A stretch of 64,000 nt of DNA. It comes from Shinella zoogloeoides. Its GTDB lineage: Bacteria; Pseudomonadota; Alphaproteobacteria; Rhizobiales; Rhizobiaceae. The notes under the pieces are model-generated. The model worked only from the letters and a program-made list of their open reading frames with translations, was not told the DNA's origin and did no database searches. The stretch covers positions 434,001-498,000 of the forward strand of contig NZ_QNUJ01000004.1 in the NCBI RefSeq assembly GCF_003574625.1, read 5' to 3'. Below, one piece after another: positions 8,099 to 15,717 of this stretch. How positions within the stretch are numbered: position 1 is the first letter of the stretch; each line of letters starts with the position of its first letter. The position numbers were made by a program, and so were the translations under genes.

Positions 8099-9169
8099 AT
8101 GAAGAAAATCATTCTCGCTCTCGCAACGTCGGCCGCCGTTCTCGGCTTTGCCGTCGCCGCCAGCGCCCAGGACAAGACGAAGATCTGCTTCATCTATGTC
8201 GGCTCCAAGACGGACGGCGGCTACTCCGAAGGCCACGACCGCGGCCGCCAGGAACTCGAGAAGGAGATGGGCGACAAGATCGAGACCGCCTTCCTCGAAA
8301 ACGTGCCGGAAGGCCCGGATGCCGAACGCGCCGTCGAGCGCATGGCGCGCTCGGGCTGCGCGCTCGTCTTCACCACGTCCTTCGGCTTCATGGATGCGAC
8401 GATCAAGGTCGCGCAGAAGTTCCCGGACGTGAAGTTCGAGCACGCGACCGGCTTCAAGAGCGCGGAAAACGTCGGCACCTACAATGCCCGCTTCTATGAA
8501 GGCCGCTACATCCAGGGCGTGATCGCCGCCAAGATGTCCAAGAAGGGCGTCGCCGGCTACATCGCCTCCTTCCCGATTCCGGAAGTCGTGATGGGCATCA
8601 ATGCCTTCATGCTCGGCGCGCAGTCCGTCAACCCGGACTTCAAGGTCAAGGTCGTCTGGGCCAATACCTGGGCCGACCCGGGCAAGGAAGCCGATGCCGC
8701 CAAGGCGCTCGCCGACCAGGGTGTCGACATCCTGACGCAGCACACCGACTCCACCGCGCCGATGCAGGTTGCCGCCGAACGCGGCATCCACGCCTTCGGC
8801 CAGGCCTCCGACATGATCGCGGCCGGCCCGAAAACCCAGCTCACCGCCATCGTCGACACCTGGGGCGCCTATTACGTCAAGCGCACCAAGGCCGTTCTCG
8901 ACGGCACCTGGAAGTCCGAGCAGATCTGGGACGGCCTGAAGGACGGCATTCTCACCATGGCGCCCTATACCAACATGCCGGACGACGTGAAGAAGGCCGC
9001 GGAAGACGTCGAGGCGAAGATCCGCTCCGGCGAGCTGCACCCCTTCACCGGCCCGGTCAAGAAGCAGGACGGCTCCGACTGGCTGGCCGCCGGCCAGGTT
9101 TCGGACGACGGCACGCTGCTCGGCATGAACTTCTACGTTGCCGGCATCGACGACAAGCTGCCGCAGTAA
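8099..9169 (+). CDS. BMP family ABC transporter substrate-binding protein
   Basis: A 356-residue periplasmic receptor of the basic membrane protein / PnrA family. A cleavable signal peptide (MKKIILALATSAAVLGFAVAASA) is followed by the mature start QDKTKICFIYVGSKTDGGYS. It also has the hinge-region segment VTNPD-like VNPDFKVKVVWANTWADPGKE and the ligand-region DILTQHTDSTAPMQVA. There is no lipobox cysteine, so it is a soluble periplasmic form rather than a lipoprotein. Characterised relatives bind purine nucleosides, which makes nucleoside or base uptake the most likely job of the operon. It lies 48 bp after the second permease and is followed by a strong terminator. Confidence 0.92.
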   Translation: MKKIILALATSAAVLGFAVAASAQDKTKICFIYVGSKTDGGYSEGHDRGRQELEKEMGDKIETAFLENVPEGPDAERAVERMARSGCALVFTTSFGFMDATIKVAQKFPDVKFEHATGFKSAENVGTYNARFYEGRYIQGVIAAKMSKKGVAGYIASFPIPEVVMGINAFMLGAQSVNPDFKVKVVWANTWADPGKEADAAKALADQGVDILTQHTDSTAPMQVAAERGIHAFGQASDMIAAGPKTQLTAIVDTWGAYYVKRTKAVLDGTWKSEQIWDGLKDGILTMAPYTNMPDDVKKAAEDVEAKIRSGELHPFTGPVKKQDGSDWLAAGQVSDDGTLLGMNFYVAGIDDKLPQ

Positions 9170-9191
9170 GCGGCAACGCACCGACCAAAGG

Positions 9192-9219
9192 AAAGGCGCC
9201 CCTGCGGGCGCCTTTTCCG
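9192..9219 (+). terminator. Rho-independent terminator after the BMP ABC operon
   Basis: A perfect 10-bp stem, AAAGGCGCCC (9192-9201) with GGGCGCCTTT (9206-9215), closes a CTGC loop and runs into a T-rich tail. It is 22 bp after the receptor stop codon and separates the operon from the GntR gene. Confidence 0.85.
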
Positions 9220-9242
9220 TTTGCGCCCGCGAAAGTCCTATC

Positions 9243-9302
9243 TCCTTGTTTGTGCGCAATTCCGCGCGCAAAACCGCTTCGCACTTTTGCTGGAATTGCT
9301 CT
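9243..9302. repeat. Rhizobial intergenic palindromic repeat, copy 2 (right half only)
   Basis: Sixty bases aligned without gaps to 3373-3432 of copy 1, with about nine mismatches by hand count; the block CTTCGCACTTTTGCTGGAA is identical. The left half of the full element is absent. It lies between the terminator and the GntR start. Confidence 0.75.
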
Positions 9303-9362
9303 ATACCTGCCGGATGGTTCCGCGGAAGAAGGGGTTCTTCGGAACGGAGGAGGGGAAGGTTC

Positions 9363-10118
9363 TTGCGCAAGGGTTTGCTTGAAACGGTCATCAGCGGGAT
9401 GAACACGCGCACCAGTCATGCGCAGGTGGTCAACGAGCTGGGCCGGGCCATCATCGCGGGCGAATACCCCGTCGGGGCGACGTTGCCGGGCGATGCCGAG
9501 CTTGCCGCCCGCTTCAAGGTTTCGCGTACGGTGCTGCGCGAGGCGATGAAGACGCTGGCCGCCAAGGGCCTCATCGTGCCGCGTGCGCGCATCGGCACGC
9601 GCGTGACGCCGAACACGCAATGGAACCTTTTCGACAGCGATATCCTCACCTGGTACTTCGCCGTCGGCATCAACGAGGACTTCCTGCTGCACCTTTCGGA
9701 AGTGCGCCTCGCCTTCGAGCCGCATGCCGCCGCGCTTGCCGCCCGCCATGCCACGGAGGCCGATATCAGCCAGATGATGCGGCTCGCCGTCGCCATGGGT
9801 GATTCGGAGCATACTGCCGAGACGCTCGCCATGGCGGACCTGAAATTCCACCTCTCGGTTCTGGAAGCCTCGCGCAACCCGTTCCTGCGCACCGTGGGCA
9901 GCCTGATCGAGGCGGCACTCGTCGGCGCCTTCAAGCTCAGCTCCCCCGCCGCCGACCGCGGCAAGAGGGGGGATGTGGCGGCAACGCATATCCGCATCGT
10001 CGAGGAGATCGACCGGCGGGACGAGGAGGGCGCGCGCCGGGCGATGGAGAATGTCATCCGCGTCGGCCGCGAGCGTGTCGTTCAGGCCCTGCGCGAGGGG
10101 CAGCAGGTAGACGGATAG
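9363..10118 (+). CDS. GntR family transcriptional regulator, FadR subfamily (FCD domain)
   Basis: A 251-residue regulator. The N-terminal winged helix-turn-helix spans about residues 15-80 (VVNELGRAIIAGEYPVGATL; FKVSRTVLREAMKTL), and the FCD ligand domain follows with the metal/ligand motif ADLKFHLSVLEASRN. The segment TQWNLFDSDILTW after the HTH is typical of the sugar-acid regulators related to DgoR. The chosen start is a TTG at 9363 directly after GGAGGAGGGGAAGG; an ATG at 9399 is an alternative with a poorer ribosome site. The target is not obvious. It may be the upstream ABC operon, but a terminator and a repeat lie between them. Confidence 0.85.
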   Translation: MRKGLLETVISGMNTRTSHAQVVNELGRAIIAGEYPVGATLPGDAELAARFKVSRTVLREAMKTLAAKGLIVPRARIGTRVTPNTQWNLFDSDILTWYFAVGINEDFLLHLSEVRLAFEPHAAALAARHATEADISQMMRLAVAMGDSEHTAETLAMADLKFHLSVLEASRNPFLRTVGSLIEAALVGAFKLSSPAADRGKRGDVAATHIRIVEEIDRRDEEGARRAMENVIRVGRERVVQALREGQQVDG

Positions 10119-10228
10119 CGGCGATCGGAGTCCTAGTCGGCAGCATTGCGTGGAGCAACGCGCTTTTCGTTTGATAATGTAAGAAGACAAGGTGGATTTC
10201 CACCCCGCAGGCGCAGGGCGGAACCGGC

Positions 10229-10576
10229 TTAGTCGTCGTTGCTGGCGTTGAGGTCTTCCGGCCGCTTGCCTTCGTCGGCGGTGTGGCCGGCAACCTGTGC
10301 GGCTCCCATTGCCTGGTAGAGATTGAAGAGCGCTTCGCTGGCGCGTGCCGCGAGACGGAACCATTCGCTGTTGCCGGCAATCGCCGGATGCTGAAGCAGC
10401 TGGTCGTCGACGAGGTCGAGCACGATGGAGGCCGTGTGCACCGCCTCGTGGAAGCCGAAGGAGCCGGAGGCGTAGTGCACCATCAGCTCGGGCGGTGTCA
10501 TTACGCGCTCTTCCGCAAGGATGTCGAGCTGTTTCAGGCGCTCGTCCTCAAGTTCGATGTCGGTGCTTTCCAGCAT
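10229..10576 (-). CDS. Conserved hypothetical protein (115 aa)
   Basis: An acidic, soluble 115-residue protein starting MLESTDIELEDERLKQLD; it contains the segment FHEAVHTASIVLDLVDDQLLQHPAI. No signal peptide, membrane helix or known motif is visible. A CAGGAG precedes the ATG at 10576; an in-frame TTG at 10594 is an upstream alternative and would cover that ribosome site. It lies 14 bp downstream of the small lipoprotein gene on the same strand, so the two are probably co-transcribed. I do not recognise a function. Confidence 0.65.
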   Translation of the reverse strand: MLESTDIELEDERLKQLDILAEERVMTPPELMVHYASGSFGFHEAVHTASIVLDLVDDQLLQHPAIAGNSEWFRLAARASEALFNLYQAMGAAQVAGHTADEGKRPEDLNASNDD

Positions 10577-10590
10577 GATTGTCTCCTGCG

Positions 10591-10857
10591 TCAAAGATAG
10601 TCGAAGCGTATGCGGCGGCGAATCAGGAGAAGCGACCGGTCTGGCTGAATGCGGTAGGTTTCGATCACCTGCCGGCCACGATCGTCATAGAACCGGTGAT
10701 CGAACGTGCTGCCGATGGGCGATTTCGTCAGCTTCGTGCGCGGCTGGTGGCCGCCATAAGTGATGCTTCCGGGAATGGGCTCGATGCCGGGGCCATCCGC
10801 CATGGTGCAGGCGGTGAGGGCAAGGGCGGTCATAAGGGGCAGGGCGATACGGAACAT
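10591..10857 (-). CDS. Small predicted lipoprotein (88 aa)
   Basis: An 88-residue protein with a short signal sequence MFRIALPLMTALALTAC; LTAC is a good lipobox, so it is likely lipidated and attached to a membrane. The remainder is basic (RIQPDRSLLLIRRRIRFDYL) and has no family I can name. GGAGGA stands 8 bp before the ATG at 10857. It lies immediately upstream of the 115-aa gene. Confidence 0.7.
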   Translation of the reverse strand: MFRIALPLMTALALTACTMADGPGIEPIPGSITYGGHQPRTKLTKSPIGSTFDHRFYDDRGRQVIETYRIQPDRSLLLIRRRIRFDYL

Positions 10858-10933
10858 GGAAGAATCCTCCACGCGCATTCTAGCAGATTGCGCGCCATGC
10901 GAAACGGGCGGCCGAAGCCGCCCGTCGTTCGCG

Positions 10934-11458
10934 TCAACCTTGCGGCGTCAGCGTTACGGAAGTACCGGTCGCGGCGAGGTTGAGGCCGATCTGTCCGCTG
11001 ACGCTGATCGTCTGCAGATGGATCGAGCCGGAAGTGCCGCCGATGAGCACATTGGTGCCGATCCCGACACCGACGGTCGCTTCCGCCGTGGCGCCCTGGT
11101 AGAGACCGCCGAGCGAGCCCTGGTGATAGCCGGCGGTCGGGGCGAACACGGCCCAGATGATGCGGCCCTGCGTCGTGAAGCCGAGGTCCACGCCCATCTT
11201 GCGGATGACGCCGCTATAGGTGTCGTGCTCGCCGTTCGTCGCCTTGAACACGCAATCGACGCTCTTGGCGGAGCCCAGCACATAACCGACGCCGCCGCCG
11301 ACATCGCAGGTTAGCATGCCGATTTTCACCCCGTCGCGTGCGCCGGGATCGACATAGGCGGGGGCTTCCTCGCGAATGACCATGTCCGCCGCGCCGGCCG
11401 TCGTCGCGAAAACCTGCGCAAGGGTCAACGCCAGGGCAGTTCCAAGCTTCTTGTTCAT
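10934..11458 (-). CDS. DUF992 family secreted protein
   Basis: A 174-residue protein with a signal peptide (MNKKLGTALALTLAQVFATTAGAA) and the DUF992 core: the conserved segment KIGMLTCDVGGGVGYVLGSAK, then CVF, and a glycine-rich second half that would fold as beta strands. The family is restricted largely to alphaproteobacteria and has no established function. Two cysteines in the core (in LTCDV and DCVF) may form a disulfide. The start at 11458 is preceded by AAGGAG. It sits alone on the minus strand. Confidence 0.8.
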   Translation of the reverse strand: MNKKLGTALALTLAQVFATTAGAADMVIREEAPAYVDPGARDGVKIGMLTCDVGGGVGYVLGSAKSVDCVFKATNGEHDTYSGVIRKMGVDLGFTTQGRIIWAVFAPTAGYHQGSLGGLYQGATAEATVGVGIGTNVLIGGTSGSIHLQTISVSGQIGLNLAATGTSVTLTPQG

Positions 11459-11602
11459 CTGTGCACTCCTTCTAACTGGCACGATAATGGCGAATCCGGT
11501 GCATTGGTTCCCGGTTGCCCGTCATCTCATGGCCAAGATCGTGGCGGAGTGTGGGCACGCGAAGGGCCGCCAACAGCAACTTAAGCGCCAGCGACTTTTC
11601 GG

Positions 11603-11815
11603 TTACACTTGGTTTATCGTCGGCAGGTGCGAGATTACCTCGTTGCGGCTCTGCTCGTCGAGGGGAGCGATGTGATCGTTCCAGAACGCCTCGGCCAGCC
11701 GGCTTTCATGCTCCCACTTGCGGGTGCTGAGAAGATTGTCGTCGATCTTGGCGAGCCGCCCGCCGCCCAGGCGAAGATATTCAGCGGCAAGCTTTGCGGT
11801 GGATGTCCGTTCCAT
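11603..11815 (-). CDS. Small hypothetical protein (70 aa)
   Basis: A 70-residue soluble protein, MERTSTAKLAAEYLRLGGG at the start and rich in charged residues after that (KWEHESRLAEAFWNDHIAPL). The ATG at 11815 follows AGAGGAGG at a good distance, which is the main support for it being translated. A longer open frame to 11899 lacks such a site. I do not recognise the family. Confidence 0.55.
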   Translation of the reverse strand: MERTSTAKLAAEYLRLGGGRLAKIDDNLLSTRKWEHESRLAEAFWNDHIAPLDEQSRNEVISHLPTINQV

Positions 11816-11874
11816 GGCCGGCCTCCTCTGGTGCGTAGGCGAAACCGGCAGGCCGCCCGATTGTTCCGGGCAAC

Positions 11875-11906
11875 AAAAAAGGCCGGGGCGAAAACGCACC
11901 GACCTT
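11875..11906 (-). terminator. Rho-independent terminator on the minus strand downstream of the cyclase gene
   Basis: Read on the minus strand, AAGGTCGG pairs with CCGGCCTT (one G-T pair) and is followed by TTTTTTG. It lies about 190 bp after the stop of the diguanylate cyclase gene and just before the 70-aa gene, so it separates the two. Confidence 0.6.
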
Positions 11907-12096
11907 CCTCATCATCACCTGTTCACCCGTGCCAGTACATCCGTGGTCAAAAGCATCAGGCGATGGCGGCGATTGCGAGCGGCAGAAACGTTCCAGCGCT
12001 CATCAGCAATGCCGTTGATCGTGATATAGGAGGCCAATGTGTCGAAAACAAGGGCGGTTCGGCAAAAGCGGAAATTTCGCTGCCGGGACCCACATG

Positions 12097-13023
12097 CTAG
12101 CCGCAGCTAAGCTTCATTTCGCGCGCATGGACAGGTTTATCGAAGCGGACCTCGATCAGGCTGCCGGTCGCCTTCGCCTCATACATCGCCCTGTCGGCAT
12201 TATCGAGGAAGGCGCTGAAGCCCATATCGTGCGTGGCTTGCGCTATGCCGATGGCCGCGCCGACCTGAATGGGCTGGCCGTCGATCTGCATGAGATCCGC
12301 TATCCGTGTCGCGAGGCCGAGGTAGCGCGCGAGCGTGATCGGTCGAGCGGAGCTGAACGAGGAAACGACGGCAAATTCGTCGCCGCCCAGCCGGGCGACG
12401 AAATCGCCATCGGCGCTCCATTCGCGTATCCGTCGGGCGACCTCCTTCAACACACGATCGCCGACGGAATGGCCGAACCTGTCGTTCACCTGCTTGAAGC
12501 GGTTCAGGTCTATATAAGCGAGCGACAGGCGGCGCTCGTCGGAGGTCACGGAAAGGGCTTCGACAAGATGGGCCTCGAAGGAGGCCCGGTTGTGAAGGCC
12601 CGTCATCGCGTCGGTTCGGGCGGCATGGAGGATAGCATTCTCCAGCGCCTTGCGCTCCGAATTGTCGATCACGATCTCGATGTCCAGACTTTCGCCGGCT
12701 ATCCTTCGACGCTGCGCGGTGATCAGCGTCGGGAAGATCTGCCCGTCGCTTCTCAGCATCTCCACTTCCGTGAGGTCATAGAAGCCCTGCGTTTCGAGGA
12801 GATGCATCCGCTCGAGCCTGGCGGGATGATCTATCGGGTAAGGAAGATCGATGGCGAGCGGCTTTTCCGCCAGTTCCTCCCAGGAACGGCCGACCAGCCG
12901 CAGATATGCCGGATTGACCTTGATGTAGCGGGAGTTGAAGTCGGTCGTCGAGATCGAAAACGGAACAGGGGAAACGTCGAACAGGTCGCGCAATGCCGAG
13001 TTGAGAACGTCTTCGGAAATCAT
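12097..13023 (-). CDS. PAS-GGDEF protein, probable diguanylate cyclase
   Basis: A 308-residue protein with an N-terminal PAS domain (about residues 10-125; VSPVPFSISTTDF, YIKVNPAYLRLVGRS) and a C-terminal GGDEF domain (about 135-300). The catalytic loop is intact, GGDEF at 213-217, with IDLNRFKQVNDRFGH upstream, so it should make cyclic di-GMP from GTP. The inhibitory I-site RxxD is not present: the corresponding residues are A204-D-G-D207. No membrane helix or signal peptide is visible, so it is probably cytoplasmic with a ligand-sensing PAS. The start at 13023 is chosen because AGAGGGG precedes it; the frame is open to 13122. Confidence 0.88.
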   Translation of the reverse strand: MISEDVLNSALRDLFDVSPVPFSISTTDFNSRYIKVNPAYLRLVGRSWEELAEKPLAIDLPYPIDHPARLERMHLLETQGFYDLTEVEMLRSDGQIFPTLITAQRRRIAGESLDIEIVIDNSERKALENAILHAARTDAMTGLHNRASFEAHLVEALSVTSDERRLSLAYIDLNRFKQVNDRFGHSVGDRVLKEVARRIREWSADGDFVARLGGDEFAVVSSFSSARPITLARYLGLATRIADLMQIDGQPIQVGAAIGIAQATHDMGFSAFLDNADRAMYEAKATGSLIEVRFDKPVHAREMKLSCG

Positions 13024-13264
13024 GGCCCCTCTAAGCACGGCGCGCGGCCGGCCTCCCTGTCGCATGGCGCAGACGATAGGGGCGTCTGCCTTAAGATTCG
13101 TTGAATCCCGGGACCTTGCCAAGACAACCTCACGATGCAGGCTTCAGGCAGCCTTCGTCGTCTTGGCCAGATCGCCGGGCCGGACGCGGCGGAGCAAGTT
13201 GACGCGCCAAGCAAAGCTGCTAAAAAGCCGCATCGCTCGAGGGGCGGCAATGCCTTTCATCAAC

Positions 13265-13354
13265 GGAAGAGTGGCCGAGCGGTTTAAGGCACCGGTCTTG
13301 AAAACCGGCGTAGGCGAGAGTCTACCGTGGGTTCGAATCCCACCTCTTCCGCCA
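13265..13354 (+). tRNA. tRNA-Ser(UGA)
   Basis: A class II tRNA of 90 bases with CCA encoded. The acceptor arms are GGAAGAG and CTCTTCC, and the anticodon loop CTTGAAA between CCGGT and ACCGG carries TGA at 13299-13301. A long variable arm (GCGTAGGCGAGAGTCTACCGT) and the T loop GGTTCGAATCC follow. The anticodon UGA and long variable arm identify tRNA-Ser. No integrase or duplicated 3' end is seen beside it. Confidence 0.97.
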
Positions 13355-13373
13355 TCCTTCCATTTTCATCGGT

Positions 13374-13523
13374 TCAGCGGGCGTGGTCCGTCATTTCGGG
13401 CGGGATCAGGGATCCGTCGTCCTGCCGTGCGACCGGCTGTTCCGTTTCGATGAGGAGCACGCTGACGACGAGGGCCGCGAGGGCGCCGAGGAGGAAGAGG
13501 AAGAGCAGGCCTGACTTGTCCAT
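13374..13523 (-). CDS. Small single-helix membrane protein (49 aa)
   Basis: A 49-residue protein beginning MDKSGLLFLFLLGALAALVV, one membrane helix (about residues 5-24) followed by a polar tail rich in acidic residues and prolines. A longer frame to 13595 exists, but the membrane protein proper starts at the ATG at 13523. The ribosome site (GTCGGG) is weak. Its stop lies 19 bp from the tRNA-Ser 3' end. Function unknown. Confidence 0.5.
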   Translation of the reverse strand: MDKSGLLFLFLLGALAALVVSVLLIETEQPVARQDDGSLIPPEMTDHAR

Positions 13524-13620
13524 GACCCGACTGTAACGCGCAATGCGATGAAAAATGGGCCGCAGGCGCAGGCGATGCCGGATTTCGCGAGGCAATACGA
13601 AATCCGGCGTCTCGGCAATG

Positions 13621-13911
13621 TCAGGCGACCGCCTTCTTCTTTCGCAGGGAAAGGAAGGTCAGGGCTCCGGCGGCAAGTCCGTAGAGGCCCCATTTGAACG
13701 GCAGTATGTCAGCCGTCTCGCTGCGGATCGGCAGGACGGTGACGGTGCCGGGCGAGGATTCGTAGCCGGCTTTGCCTTCCGCCTTGGCGGCGGCGATCTG
13801 CTCGGGCGAGACGACCCATTCGGCACCCTTCCAGGTGTCATAGGCCATGACGCCGCCACCGACGACGATGGCTGCAAGGGCGGAGGCGATCAGGTTTCTG
13901 GTATTCGACAT
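13621..13911 (-). CDS. Hypothetical membrane protein with two helices (96 aa)
   Basis: A 96-residue protein with a hydrophobic N-terminal helix (LIASALAAIVVGGGVMAY), a polar middle, and a second helix near the end (WGLYGLAAGALTFLSL) followed by RKKKAVA. The basic C-terminus suggests both ends are cytoplasmic. The start at 13911 is used because the upstream part of the frame has no conserved look and AAATC-type purines precede the ATG. I cannot name a family. Confidence 0.6.
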   Translation of the reverse strand: MSNTRNLIASALAAIVVGGGVMAYDTWKGAEWVVSPEQIAAAKAEGKAGYESSPGTVTVLPIRSETADILPFKWGLYGLAAGALTFLSLRKKKAVA

Positions 13912-14184
13912 CTTTGATTTTCCTGCTGATTCCGTCGGCCGCAAGATAGGCAGGGGGCCTGGGGGAGACAAGCGGGCGGGCGGGTTTGCCGGTGGACAAG
14001 CGCTTCGGCCCAGGGCAGGGCTCACCCACCGGAGCCCGGCATCACGCCCGCCGTGCCGCGATGGCACAGGACGTAAAACGCCATATAACTTTTCCCGACT
14101 TGTTGCGGACGCATTGTGGCCCTAGAGTTTAACGGCACCGGAAAGCGATACTGCCGGCTCGGTGCCAAGCAAGGGGAGGCCGCA

Positions 14185-14400
14185 ATGGACGTGCTTCGAG
14201 ACCCCACGCATATCGGCATGTTTGAACCGCAGGACCTCGATATCCTGAAAGGCGTATTCACCCGCCTGACCGCCTCGGGCAGCCTTCGCCTCGACGAGGC
14301 CGGGGCGCGTTCCCTGGCACGCTCGATCATCACGCTCTATCGTCATGGCGTGCGCGATCCCGATCGGCTTTTCGATGTCCTCCAGGTCGAGGCGACCTGA
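14185..14400 (+). CDS. Small conserved hypothetical protein (71 aa)
   Basis: A 71-residue helical protein, MDVLRDPTHIGMFEPQDLD at its start, with RSLARSIITLYRHGVRDPDRLFDVL toward the end. AGGGGAGG precedes the ATG at 14185. It looks like a cytoplasmic, all-alpha protein common as an unannotated gene in this group. No catalytic pattern is visible and I do not recognise a function. Confidence 0.6.
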   Translation: MDVLRDPTHIGMFEPQDLDILKGVFTRLTASGSLRLDEAGARSLARSIITLYRHGVRDPDRLFDVLQVEAT

Positions 14401-14611
14401 CGAAATGCAGAGCCGGCGCTCGCCAGGTCCGGCGGGCGCCTTAACCATGCATAAACTATAACTTATCAATCTTCGCGCCCATTGCGGCGTTCATTCGCAA
14501 TTTCGCCATCTTACTGGCATGATTAACACACTGTTATTTACTGAATGGCATTGACGGCCGACTTGCAGGGGCAAGGCAGTTGGCTGGCACACTGTCGGGG
14601 ACAATAGCGGC

Positions 14612-15622
14612 GTGGGACATAATAACTTGAAGAAGAGTGCGAACCGTCTTGGCCAAGGCCTTCGGTTCATCGCAATTCCGCTGGTCTGCGCAGGCCTTGC
14701 CGCCTGTGCGACGACGGCTCAAGCTCCCAAGAAGAAGGTCCGCAGCAAGGAATTCTTCTCCGAATCCGAATATGGCGTGAAGGCGAGCCCCCGTATCGTC
14801 GAGGATGGCCAGCCCGTGCCGAAGGGCGGCGGGCGCTACCAGCTCGGCAAGGCCTATCAGGTCCGCGGCAAGTGGTATCAGCCGAAGGAAGAGATGGGCT
14901 ACAGCAAGACCGGTCTTGCTTCCTGGTACGGTTCGGCCTTCCACGGCCGCAAGACGGCGAACGGCGAGGTCTACGACCGCTACCACCTTTCCGCCGCCCA
15001 TCCGACCTTCCCGCTGCCGAGCTACGCCCGCGTCACCAATCTCGAAAACGGTACGTCGGTCATCGTACGCGTCAACGACCGCGGCCCGTTCCACGAAAAC
15101 CGCCTGATCGACGTCTCGTCCAAGACGGCCGACCTCCTCGACATGAAGCGCACCGGCACGGCCAAAGTGCGTGTGCAATATGTCGGCAAGGCGCCGCTCG
15201 AGGGCAACGACATGCCCTATCTCATGGCCTCCTACGTACAGAAGGGATCGCGCATTCCGGCGGTCGATCCGGGCGGCCAGATCGCGACCGGCGTCATGGT
15301 GGCTTCCGCCGATACGCGTGCGATGCCTTCGACAGGCGAAGATACGTTCTCCATGCCGGAGCAGAGCGCGATGACGGCGCTCACCAAGACCGCGCCGCAG
15401 GCCATTCCGTTCCAGGTCATGGAGCAGGAATTCGTGCTCCTGCCCGAAATCGGCCCGGTGCCGATGGAGCGGCCGGATTTCGTTCCGCAGCTTGCCGGCG
15501 GCAGCTATGCGGCCGCCTATGCGGATGAGCGGGTGCGGGATGCCTCCGGCGCCTTCGACGCCATCCTCACGCTCGACGGCCAGTTGACGCCGCTTTCCGC
15601 GCTCGCCGACAACGCGGGTTGA
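14612..15622 (+). CDS. rlpA: RlpA family septal-ring lytic transglycosylase / lipoprotein
   Basis: A 336-residue exported lipoprotein. The signal sequence ends in a lipobox (LAAC, cysteine 32). The double-psi beta-barrel domain of RlpA follows at about residues 100-195: TGLASWYGSAFHGRKTANGE, LSAAHPTFPLPS with the catalytic-region histidine, and VNDRGPF with the aspartate. RlpA enzymes cleave denuded glycan strands during division. The C-terminal SPOR domain seen in some RlpA proteins is not recognisable here; the tail of about 140 residues is low in motifs. The start is a GTG at 14612. It is the first gene of the rlpA-dac-tmk-holB-metG-tatD-MBL series. Confidence 0.88.
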   Translation: MGHNNLKKSANRLGQGLRFIAIPLVCAGLAACATTAQAPKKKVRSKEFFSESEYGVKASPRIVEDGQPVPKGGGRYQLGKAYQVRGKWYQPKEEMGYSKTGLASWYGSAFHGRKTANGEVYDRYHLSAAHPTFPLPSYARVTNLENGTSVIVRVNDRGPFHENRLIDVSSKTADLLDMKRTGTAKVRVQYVGKAPLEGNDMPYLMASYVQKGSRIPAVDPGGQIATGVMVASADTRAMPSTGEDTFSMPEQSAMTALTKTAPQAIPFQVMEQEFVLLPEIGPVPMERPDFVPQLAGGSYAAAYADERVRDASGAFDAILTLDGQLTPLSALADNAG

Positions 15623-15717
15623 GGGAAGGGCGTGACGGGCGGCATGGCGCCTTCTTCCCGCAAAGCCGTTTGCGCAACGCGTCCGGCTGTGGGAGTGTGA
15701 CGGCACCCGGAGTCGCC

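Noticed and set aside
13265-13354. tRNA-Ser as an integration site of a genomic island
   Set aside because: No integrase gene, no direct repeat of the tRNA 3' end within the window and ordinary base composition nearby.
12935-13453. A 172-codon plus-strand ORF spanning tRNA-Ser
   Set aside because: Its middle (RVAERFKAPVLKTG) is the tRNA-Ser sequence read as protein, a well-known false ORF; the rest is antisense to the cyclase or intergenic.
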